Shown here in pieces: positions 1 to 4,716 of a stretch of 6,905 nucleotides of DNA. The notes under the pieces are model-generated. The model did no database searches. It was not told the DNA's origin and was given only the letters and a program-made list of their open reading frames with translations. Positions within the stretch are counted from its first letter, which is position 1. Each line of letters starts with the position of its first letter. Origin of the DNA: Streptomycetales bacterium (GTDB taxonomy: Bacteria; Actinomycetota; Actinomycetes; Prado026); the NCBI GenBank assembly GCA_025361995.1, contig JANYIP010000073.1, forward strand, positions 1-6,905, written 5' to 3'. A program made the translations under genes and the position numbers.

Positions 1-436
1 AGAAGCCCTGGATCTGCGCGGTGTGCAGGTCGACCGTCATCAGCCGGTGCGCGCCCGCGGTCTTGAACAGGTCGGCGACCAGGCGGGCGCTGATCGGCTC
101 GCGCCCGCGGTGCTTCTTGTCCTGCCGTGCGTACGGGTAGAACGGCATGACCACGGTGATCCGCTTGGCCGACGCCCGCTTGAGCGCGTCGACCATGATC
201 AGCTGCTCCATCACCCACTTGTTGATGTCGTTGGCGTGGCTCTGCAGGACGAACGCGTCGCTGCCACGGACGGACTCCTCGAAACGGACGAAGATCTCAC
301 CGTTCGCGAAGTCGTAGGCGGAGGTCGGAGTCACGTCGATGTCGAGGTAGTCGGCCACCTCGTCCGCCAGCTCCGGGTACGCACGCCCGGAGAAGAGCAT
401 CAGCTTCTTCTCGCTGCTGGTCTTGATCGAGCTCAC
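1..436 (-). CDS. prs: Ribose-phosphate pyrophosphokinase, N-terminal part (cut by window edge)
   Basis: This enzyme transfers pyrophosphate from ATP to ribose 5-phosphate to make PRPP, the cytosolic precursor of purines, pyrimidines, histidine, tryptophan and NAD, and in actinomycetes also of the arabinose donor for the cell wall. The first 145 residues are visible. They show the conserved N-terminal domain: LFSGRAYPELA (14-24), the ATP-contacting FANGEIFVRF (43-52), the NDINKWVMEQLIMVDALKRA stretch (70-89), the YARQD motif (102-106) and VDLHTAQIQGF (135-145) with the metal/ATP-binding His138. The start is GTG at 436. It is preceded by GAGGGG (445-450) with 8 nt spacing, and it overlaps the glmU stop as GTGA (433-436), so translation is probably coupled to glmU. 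The C-terminal half, including the ribose-phosphate-binding loop, lies outside the window. Family assignment is secure; nothing looks broken. Confidence 0.97.
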   Translation of the reverse strand, partial: MSSIKTSSEKKLMLFSGRAYPELADEVADYLDIDVTPTSAYDFANGEIFVRFEESVRGSDAFVLQSHANDINKWVMEQLIMVDALKRASAKRITVVMPFYPYARQDKKHRGREPISARLVADLFKTAGAHRLMTVDLHTAQIQGF

Positions 437-1938
437 TGACCCTGCCCCTCGCTCGTCGCCGGTGGTGCGCCTGCATCTGCCGCCTGTGCCGCCTGTGCCG
501 CCTGTGCTGCCTGTGCCGCTGCTGATCCAGCCCGCTTGCGGGCCACCCAGCCGTCGATGTTCCGCTGCCTGGCCCGGCCGACGCCGAGCGCTCCGGGCGG
601 TACGTCGGTGGCGATCACCGAGCCGGCCGCCGTGTAGGCCCCGTCGCCGATCGTCACGGGGGCTACCAGCACGGTGTCGGAACCGACCCGGACCTGGTCG
701 CCGACCACGATCCGGTGCTTGGCGACCCCGTCGTAGTTCGCGAAGATCGTGCCCGCGCCGATGTTGCTGCCCGCGCCGATCTCCGCGTCCCCGACGTACG
801 ACAGGTGCGGCACCTTCGTACCGGCACCGATGACCGCGTCCTTGGTCTCGACGTACGCGCCGATCCGCCCGCCGCTGCCCAGCCGGGTCCCCGGCCGCAG
901 GTACGCGAACGGCCCCGCGCTCGCGCCGGCGGCGAGCACGGCCCCCGTGGCATGGCTGCGGATCACGGTCGCGCCAGCGCCCAGCTCGCAGTCGACCAGC
1001 GTGCAGTCAGGCCCGACCGACGCGCCGCTGGCGATCGTGGTGCGCCCCGCCAGGTGCACGCCGGGCAGCAGCGTGACGTCGGTGGACAGCTTGACGTCGA
1101 CGTCGATCCAGGTCGTCTCGGGGTCCACGACGGTCACGCCGGCCAGCATCCAGCGGCGAAGGGTGCGGTCGCGCAGCACCCGGCCGAGGGCTGCGAGCTG
1201 CACCCGGTCGTTGACACCCTCGGCCTCGAGGGCGTCCGCCAGGAGCACCGCCCCGACCGCGCGGCCGTCCGCGCGGGCCAGCGCGACGACGTCGGTGAGG
1301 TACGCCTCGCCGGCCGCGTTGTCCGTACCCACCTGCTCCAGGGCCTTGGTCAGGAACTCGCCGTCGAAGGCGTAGATGCCGGTGTTGATCTCGCGGATCG
1401 TCACCTGCTCCGTGGTGGCGTCGCGGCGCTCGACGATGGCGACCACACCACCCTTGGTGTCGCGGACGATCCGCCCGTACGCACCGGGGTCAGCCGGCTC
1501 GCTGGTCAGGACCGTCACGGCGTTGCCCGCCTGCTCGTGCTCGGCCACGACCCGGGCCAGCGTCCCGACGGTCAGCAGCGGGACATCGCCGTACGTGACG
1601 ACGACGGTCCCGACCAGCGGCGCCAGATCGGCTGAGGCGGCCAGCGCAGCGAGGCCGCAGCGGGTGGCCTGCGCGGTGCCCGGGACCTCGTCCTGGTCGG
1701 CGATGAGCGCGTCCGGTGCCTGCTCGGCGAGGTGCGCCACAACGGCGTCACGCCCGTGGCGTACGACGACGACGAGGTGCTCAGGGGCCAGGCCACGGGC
1801 AGCGGCGACGGCATGCCCGATCAGGGTGCGGCCGCCGATCGCGTGCAGGACCTTGGGTGTCGCCGACTGCATCCGGGTGCCCTCGCCCGCAGCCAGGACG
1901 ACGACGGCAGTCACAGCGGCCGGGCGTCTGCTGCTCAC
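433..1938 (-). CDS. glmU: Bifunctional UDP-N-acetylglucosamine pyrophosphorylase / glucosamine-1-phosphate N-acetyltransferase
   Basis: GlmU acetylates glucosamine-1-phosphate with acetyl-CoA, then couples the product to UTP to give UDP-GlcNAc for peptidoglycan and other glycans in the cytosol. The protein has 501 residues; E. coli GlmU has 456, and longer versions are known in actinobacteria. The uridyltransferase domain shows LAAGEGTRM (15-23) with Lys29, YGDVPLL (116-122, metal-ligand Asp118), NTGIYAFD (185-192), AGEAYLTD (209-216) and Asn243. The left-handed beta-helix follows. At a constant offset of 15 it keeps the E. coli acetyltransferase residues as Arg348, Lys366, His378 (catalytic), Tyr381, Asn392 and Lys407. 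Two oddities stand out: GTAQA (87-91) replaces the common GTGHA, and the tail carries an Ala-Ala-Gln repeat. The start is GTG at 1938 with GAGGAG at 1943-1948; GTG at 1914 is a weaker in-frame alternative. The gene is first in an operon with prs. Confidence 0.97.
   Translation of the reverse strand: MSSRRPAAVTAVVVLAAGEGTRMQSATPKVLHAIGGRTLIGHAVAAARGLAPEHLVVVVRHGRDAVVAHLAEQAPDALIADQDEVPGTAQATRCGLAALAASADLAPLVGTVVVTYGDVPLLTVGTLARVVAEHEQAGNAVTVLTSEPADPGAYGRIVRDTKGGVVAIVERRDATTEQVTIREINTGIYAFDGEFLTKALEQVGTDNAAGEAYLTDVVALARADGRAVGAVLLADALEAEGVNDRVQLAALGRVLRDRTLRRWMLAGVTVVDPETTWIDVDVKLSTDVTLLPGVHLAGRTTIASGASVGPDCTLVDCELGAGATVIRSHATGAVLAAGASAGPFAYLRPGTRLGSGGRIGAYVETKDAVIGAGTKVPHLSYVGDAEIGAGSNIGAGTIFANYDGVAKHRIVVGDQVRVGSDTVLVAPVTIGDGAYTAAGSVIATDVPPGALGVGRARQRNIDGWVARKRAGSAAAQAAQAAQAAQAADAGAPPATSEGQGQ
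481..516 (-). repeat. Four tandem 9-bp units encoding the Ala-Gln-Ala tail of GlmU
   Basis: Three identical 9-bp units CGCCTGTGC (481-489, 490-498, 499-507) are followed by a fourth with one change, TGCCTGTGC (508-516). On the minus strand they encode the repeated Ala-Gln-Ala part of the GlmU C-terminal tail. The unit is a multiple of three, so copy-number change keeps the frame. The tail lies past the last beta-helix coil and the conserved RQRNIDGWVARKR segment, so it is probably disordered. Confidence 0.85.
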
Positions 1939-1971
1939 GCGGCTCCTCGACGACTACGGCGGGTGGCGCTC

Positions 1972-2032
1972 TGCGTACTGACCTGCGTACTGACCTGTTG
2001 GCCTGACCTGCTGGCTGACCTGCTGGATCAGG
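1972..2032. repeat. Five imperfect 12-13-bp tandem repeats in the glmU leader
   Basis: Plus-strand units are TGCGTACTGACC (1972-1983), the same again (1984-1995), TGTTGGCCTGACC (1996-2008), TGCTGGCTGACC (2009-2020) and TGCTGGATCAGG (2021-2032). Read on the minus strand, the direction of glmU, the core is roughly GGTCAGYMMGCA. The array begins just downstream of the proposed glmU -10 element and ends 34 bp before the glmU start codon, so it would fill most of the 5' leader. Whether it is a protein-binding array, an RNA element or a slippage relic cannot be told from one sequence. Confidence 0.8.
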
Positions 2033-2058
2033 ATACCCGGGGATGAACCGGGGATGAA
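2030..2058 (-). promoter_or_regulatory. Putative promoter of glmU-prs
   Basis: On the minus strand a TATCCT hexamer (2035 down to 2030) matches the TAnnnT -10 consensus of actinobacterial housekeeping promoters. TTCATC (2058 down to 2053) sits exactly 17 bp upstream as a weak -35, sharing three of six bases with TTGACA. Transcription would begin near 2023 and give a leader of roughly 85 nt. The tRNA-Gln gene ends only 7 bp upstream and has no U-tract terminator, so read-through from the tRNA into glmU is an alternative. This is inferred from motif and spacing only. Confidence 0.45.
2037..2058. repeat. Perfect 11-bp tandem duplication overlapping the glmU promoter
   Basis: CCGGGGATGAA occurs twice with no gap (2037-2047 and 2048-2058), between the 3' end of the tRNA and the putative glmU -10. 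On the minus strand it reads TTCATCCCCGG twice. The distal copy provides the putative -35 and the proximal copy lies in the spacer. The CCCGG and CCGGG parts could also pair as a small 5-bp hairpin, but no T-run follows, so it is a poor intrinsic terminator. Confidence 0.8.
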
Positions 2059-2064
2059 CGGAGG

Positions 2065-2137
2065 TTCCGCCGCCTGGACTCGATCCAGGACCGCAAGCCT
2101 TCAAAGGGCTGCAGGCTGCCAATTACCCCACGGCGGA
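2065..2137 (-). tRNA. tRNA-Gln (anticodon UUG)
   Basis: A 73-nt cloverleaf folds on the minus strand. It has acceptor TCCGCCG/CGGCGGA (2131-2137 with 2066-2072), then TG, a 3-bp D stem GGG/CCT with loop TAATTGGCAG, an anticodon loop CTTTGAA giving TTG, a 5-nt variable region, and T stem CCTGG/CCAGG. The discriminator is A, followed by CCT, so CCA is not encoded. The first pair U1-A72 is typical of bacterial tRNA-Gln and is a known recognition feature of the GatCAB amidotransferase, which makes Gln-tRNA in most actinobacteria. Two departures are visible: C27-U43 does not pair, and the T loop reads ATCGAGT, with A where U54 is nearly universal. It lies between divergent tetR and codirectional glmU. 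Assignment to Gln is firm; functionality is likely but not certain. Confidence 0.88.
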
Positions 2138-2180
2138 GCGGCGCCGGACAGTCCCGGCCCGGCCCCAGTCTGGCACGCGG

Positions 2181-2203
2181 CCCGCTCCGGGCCCGGAGTC
2201 GGG
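2181..2203. promoter_or_regulatory. Candidate operator: perfect 14-bp palindrome upstream of tetR
   Basis: CTCCGGGCCCGGAG (2185-2198) is a perfect inverted repeat. It is flanked by CCCG (2181-2184) and CGGG (2200-2203), which extend the symmetry with one unpaired base. It ends 9 bp before the first tetR ATG, in the gap shared with the divergent tRNA-Gln. TetR proteins commonly bind such sites to repress themselves and a divergent neighbour. G+C-rich DNA produces palindromes by chance, so this is only a candidate. Confidence 0.35.
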
Positions 2204-2207
2204 CAGG

Positions 2208-2918
2208 ATGACCATCGTGACCGACAACCGCGAGGTACCCCGCATCACCGCTGCGCCGGTTCCCGCGGGATCGTCCGGGAGCGCCTCAGGAGGACAGCGC
2301 GGTCCGCGCGGGCGGATGAGCGGCAAGGAGCGCCGAGCGCAGCTGGTCGACGTCGGCCGCCAGCTCTTCGCCGAGAAGGGGCTCGAGGGCACGTCGGTCG
2401 AGGAGATCGCGGCGAAGGCGGGGGTCTCCAAGCCCGTCGTGTACGAGCACTTCGGCGGCAAGGAGGGGCTGTACGCCGTCGTGGTCGACCGTGAGATGCA
2501 GGGGCTGCTGGACGGGGTCACCAGCGCGCTCACCGGCGGGCACCCGCGCGAGCTGCTGGAGCAGGCGGCATTCGCGCTGCTCGACTACATCGAGAACCAC
2601 GCCGACGGGTTCCGCATCCTCGCGCGCGACTCCGGGGTCGGTACCTCGACCGGCACGTTCACCAGCCTGATCAGCGACATCGCGAGCCAGGTCGAGCACA
2701 TTCTCGGCTCGGAGTTCAAGGCCCGCGGATTCGACCCGAAGCTCGCGCCGATGTACTCCCAGATGCTGGTGGGGATGGTCGCGCTGACCGGTCAGTGGTG
2801 GCTGGACGCGCGCCGACCGAAGAAGGCCGACGTCGTGGCCCACCTGGTCAACCTCTCCTGGAACGGGCTGTCCGGACTAGAGCCGCGACCGCAACTCATG
2901 GGCCGCCGCAACCGTTGA
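2208..2918 (+). CDS. TetR/AcrR-family transcriptional regulator
   Basis: A cytosolic one-component regulator, expected to act as a dimer that leaves its DNA site when a small ligand binds; the ligand is unknown. The protein has 236 residues. A polar, Gly/Ser-rich stretch (about 1-36) precedes the TetR DNA-binding domain. RRAQLVDVGRQLFAEKG (42-58) forms helix 1, TSVEEIAAKAGVSKPVVYEH (62-81) is the helix-turn-helix, and FGGKEGLY (82-89) is the classic end of the domain. The helical C-terminal half (about 95-225) is the ligand/dimer domain. The start is uncertain: ATG 2208 has no spaced Shine-Dalgarno, GTG 2217 follows AGGA (2205-2208) by 8 nt, and ATG 2316 would give a minimal TetR N-terminus. 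From memory, M. tuberculosis also has a TetR gene (Rv1019) next to glmU, transcribed with mfd; here a DUF4190 gene follows instead. Confidence 0.93.
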   Translation: MTIVTDNREVPRITAAPVPAGSSGSASGGQRGPRGRMSGKERRAQLVDVGRQLFAEKGLEGTSVEEIAAKAGVSKPVVYEHFGGKEGLYAVVVDREMQGLLDGVTSALTGGHPRELLEQAAFALLDYIENHADGFRILARDSGVGTSTGTFTSLISDIASQVEHILGSEFKARGFDPKLAPMYSQMLVGMVALTGQWWLDARRPKKADVVAHLVNLSWNGLSGLEPRPQLMGRRNR

Positions 2919-2945
2919 TGAACCCTCCCGGACACCAAGGGGTTG

Positions 2946-2951
2946 TAGGTT
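2946..2951 (+). promoter_or_regulatory. Possible -10 element of the DUF4190 gene
   Basis: TAGGTT fits TAnnnT and ends 7 bp before the ATG at 2959. That spacing would place the transcription start at or next to the start codon. No Shine-Dalgarno lies at a usual distance from this ATG, which agrees with a leaderless message. No convincing -35 is present. Read-through from tetR, whose stop lies 40 bp upstream, is equally possible. Confidence 0.35.
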
Positions 2952-2958
2952 CGGCGCC

Positions 2959-3552
2959 ATGAGCGACCAGCCACCGCAGGATCCCTACGCTGTCCCGCCC
3001 GTTCCGCCCGTCCCGGCACCGCCGCCCCCGGGGTACGGACCACCCCCGCCGGCCCCGCCCGGGTACGGCCCCCCACCTCCCGCACCGGGGTACGGCCAGC
3101 CGCAGCCGCCACCCGGCTACGCCCCCCAACCCCCACCCGGCTACGCGCCGCCGGGGTACGGCACCGCGCCCGTCTACGCACAGGGCTACGGCGGTGGACA
3201 GCCGCCGGCGAGCAACGGCGTGGCCATCGGCGCCTTGATCGTCTCGATCATCGGCCTGCTCGTTTGCTGGATCCCGTACGCCGGGATACCGCTCCCGATC
3301 ATCGCGCTGATCCTGGGCTTCATCGGCTTGAAGAAGTCAGGCGTCATCAACGTCGGCCGCGGGATGGCGGTGTCCGGGATCGTCATCGGCGGGGTCTCGC
3401 TGCTCGTCGCACTGTTCATCACGGTCGTGGTGACGATCTTCATCGGCCGGCACGCGCACATCCTCGACTGCGGCAACAGAAACCTCACGCCTGCCCAGCA
3501 GCAGCAGTGCATCCGGGACAATCTCAACCTCCCGAGCATCGCGCCGAGCTAG
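2959..3552 (+). CDS. Proline/tyrosine-rich DUF4190-type membrane protein
   Basis: No biochemical function is known to me for this family. The protein has 197 residues. Residues 11-83 are a low-complexity Pro/Gly/Tyr region with repeated PPGYG or PGYA units, likely disordered and cytoplasmic. A DUF4190-like domain follows, with hydrophobic segments at about 87-106 (GVAIGALIVSIIGLLVCWIP), 109-124 and 135-163, separated by a short KKSG loop and by GRGMAVSG. The GRG(M/L)A(V/I)(S/A)G pattern before the last helix is typical of DUF4190. The last segment is followed by a polar tail of about 34 residues with two cysteines (171 and 184), which could form a disulfide if the tail is outside the membrane. 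ATG 2959 is the only plausible start. The gene lies 40 bp after tetR on the same strand and converges on the lytic transglycosylase gene with a 13-bp gap. Confidence 0.85.
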   Translation: MSDQPPQDPYAVPPVPPVPAPPPPGYGPPPPAPPGYGPPPPAPGYGQPQPPPGYAPQPPPGYAPPGYGTAPVYAQGYGGGQPPASNGVAIGALIVSIIGLLVCWIPYAGIPLPIIALILGFIGLKKSGVINVGRGMAVSGIVIGGVSLLVALFITVVVTIFIGRHAHILDCGNRNLTPAQQQQCIRDNLNLPSIAPS

Positions 3553-3565
3553 CCGGTCAGGACAG

Positions 3566-4123
3566 CTACCCGAGCGGGCCGATGGTCAGCACCAGCGACC
3601 GGGCCATGATCGCGTCGACGTACTGCCTGGTCTCGGGGAACGGCGGCACGCCGCGATAGCTGCGGACCGTGCTGGCCCCCGCGTTGTACGCAGCCAGCAT
3701 CAGCCGGACCGGGTCGCCGGGGACTGTGGCGACCTCCGCGAGCAGCCGGCAGTCGAAGTGCGCGGCCGAGGCGATGGCGTCCCGCGGGTTGAACACGTCC
3801 TTGACCCCGTCACCGTTGCCGTCCACCGCGTACGCCTTCCAGGTCCGCGGCAGGAACTGCGCGAGGCCCTCGGCGCCCCTGCTGCTCAGGGCGTGGGGGT
3901 CCCAGCCGCTTTCCTGCTCGAGCTGGGCGGCGAGCACCCGCGGAGCCAACCCTGGACAGTTGGCCGCGGCAGCGAGCACGTCGGAGCGGAACTGGGCAGG
4001 CACGGTCGGCGGTCGGCTTGCGCGCCAGCCGAGCACAGCGGCGGCGGCCACGACGATCACGAGGCTCGCGGCGGGGATACCAACCGCCACCGCCTTGCGC
4101 ACGCCCCACGGTAACCCGCGCAC
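3566..4123 (-). CDS. Membrane-anchored lytic transglycosylase (SLT-like domain)
   Basis: A predicted murein lytic transglycosylase, which cleaves the MurNAc-GlcNAc bond of peptidoglycan outside the membrane during wall remodelling. The protein has 185 residues. A basic start is followed by a hydrophobic segment (about 12-33) serving as a signal anchor. The catalytic domain runs about 45-175 with QLEQESGWDP (68-77, catalytic Glu71 in the ES pair), GLAQF (86-90), NPRDAI (112-117) and AAYNAG (144-149). A calcium-loop-like DGNGDGVKD (101-109) precedes NPRDAI, an arrangement seen in actinobacterial relatives. Cys56 and Cys125 are the only cysteines and could form a disulfide. The start is GTG 4123 with GGAGGG at 4127-4132, at rather short spacing; GTG 4102 is an alternative that would shorten the N-terminus before the anchor. 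It is divergent from marR and convergent with the DUF4190 gene. Confidence 0.9.
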   Translation of the reverse strand: MRGLPWGVRKAVAVGIPAASLVIVVAAAAVLGWRASRPPTVPAQFRSDVLAAAANCPGLAPRVLAAQLEQESGWDPHALSSRGAEGLAQFLPRTWKAYAVDGNGDGVKDVFNPRDAIASAAHFDCRLLAEVATVPGDPVRLMLAAYNAGASTVRSYRGVPPFPETRQYVDAIMARSLVLTIGPLG

Positions 4124-4151
4124 GGGCCCTCCCCCGCGAGCGCTCTCTCGA

Positions 4152-4161
4152 TGTCAAGACA
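4152..4161. promoter_or_regulatory. Candidate MarR operator (inverted repeat)
   Basis: TGTC-AA-GACA is an inverted repeat with 4-bp arms. It overlaps the putative -35 of marR and lies in the divergent gap between marR and the lytic transglycosylase gene. MarR proteins often bind a palindrome over their own promoter. The arms are short, so chance is a real possibility. Confidence 0.25.
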
Positions 4162-4183
4162 ACCGGTGCAGGCTGGCTATGCT
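4156..4183 (+). promoter_or_regulatory. Putative leaderless promoter of marR
   Basis: AAGACA (4156-4161), sharing GACA with the -35 consensus, is followed after 16 bp by TATGCT (4178-4183), a good TAnnnT -10. The last base of the -10 is 7 bp before the A of ATG 4190, so transcription would start on or beside that codon. There is no Shine-Dalgarno before 4190 or before the other in-frame ATG at 4151, which agrees with a leaderless mRNA. Confidence 0.5.
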
Positions 4184-4189
4184 CCGGGG

Positions 4190-4699
4190 ATGCCTGCGCA
4201 GCCGACCCAGCGCGACGAGGTCGACCGCCTGGTCGAGGCCTGGCAGCGCGAACGCCCGGACCTCGACGCCTCCCCATTGGCCGTGCTCTCCCGGGTCACA
4301 AGGCTCGCCCGGCACCTGGATCGGGCCCGGCGGGACGCCTTTACCGAGCACGACCTCGAGACGTGGGAGTTCGACGTGCTCGCGGCACTGCGCCGAGCCG
4401 GGGCACCGTACGAGCTCTCGCCCGGCCAGCTGCTGACCCAGACCTTAGTCGCGAGCGGCACGATGACCAACCGGATCGACCGGCTCGCGGGCCGAGGGCT
4501 CGTGCTGCGCCGTCCCGACCCCGAGGACCGGCGCGGGGTGCTGGTCACCCTCACCGACGAGGGACGGACCCGGGTGGACGAGGCGCTGTCGGACCTGCTG
4601 AGCCACGAAGAGGCGATCCTGGCCGGCCTGTCCGCGACCGACCGGGACCGGCTCGCCGACCTGCTGCGCACCGTCACCGCTCCGTTCGACCTGCCGTAA
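4190..4699 (+). CDS. MarR-family transcriptional regulator
   Basis: A winged-helix regulator of the MarR family, expected to bind DNA as a dimer and respond to a phenolic compound, oxidant or drug; the true signal is unknown. The protein has 169 residues from ATG 4190. The N-terminal dimer helices (about 7-55) include LSRVTRLARHLDRARRDAF. The winged helix spans about 58-122: FDVLAALRRAG, then the recognition helix region ASGTMTNRIDRLAGRGLV (88-105), then the wing RRPDPEDRRGVLVTLTDEG (107-125). The wing is the most diagnostic family motif. C-terminal helices (126-160) complete the dimer domain. ATG 4151 is in frame and adds 13 residues, but it lies upstream of the -10 element proposed here, so I prefer 4190. 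Divergent from the lytic transglycosylase gene and convergent with the ComB-like gene, it may regulate itself or the divergent gene. Confidence 0.92.
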   Translation: MPAQPTQRDEVDRLVEAWQRERPDLDASPLAVLSRVTRLARHLDRARRDAFTEHDLETWEFDVLAALRRAGAPYELSPGQLLTQTLVASGTMTNRIDRLAGRGLVLRRPDPEDRRGVLVTLTDEGRTRVDEALSDLLSHEEAILAGLSATDRDRLADLLRTVTAPFDLP

Positions 4700-4716
4700 C
4701 TGCAGGCTCGAACGGG

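Noticed and set aside
715..1635. A 306-residue open frame on the plus strand opposite glmU
   Set aside because: It is antisense to the complete, motif-rich glmU. Its Arg/Asp/Val-rich composition is typical of a shadow frame in G+C-rich DNA, and it has no recognisable domain.
2037..2058. Intrinsic terminator after tRNA-Gln
   Set aside because: The CCCGG/CCGGG stem is only 5 bp and is not followed by a T-run.
1972..2058. CRISPR array or plasmid-type iteron origin
   Set aside because: Units of 11-13 bp have no spacers, and no cas or rep gene is nearby. The array lies in a gene leader.
2919..2958. Terminator between tetR and the DUF4190 gene
   Set aside because: AACCC and GGGTT can pair, but the stem is 5 bp with a loop of about 15 nt and no T-run.
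4152..4157. Exact TTGACA on the minus strand as a -35 for the lytic transglycosylase gene
   Set aside because: With 16-18 bp spacing the downstream sequence is GGGGAG-like, with no acceptable -10 before the GTG at 4123.
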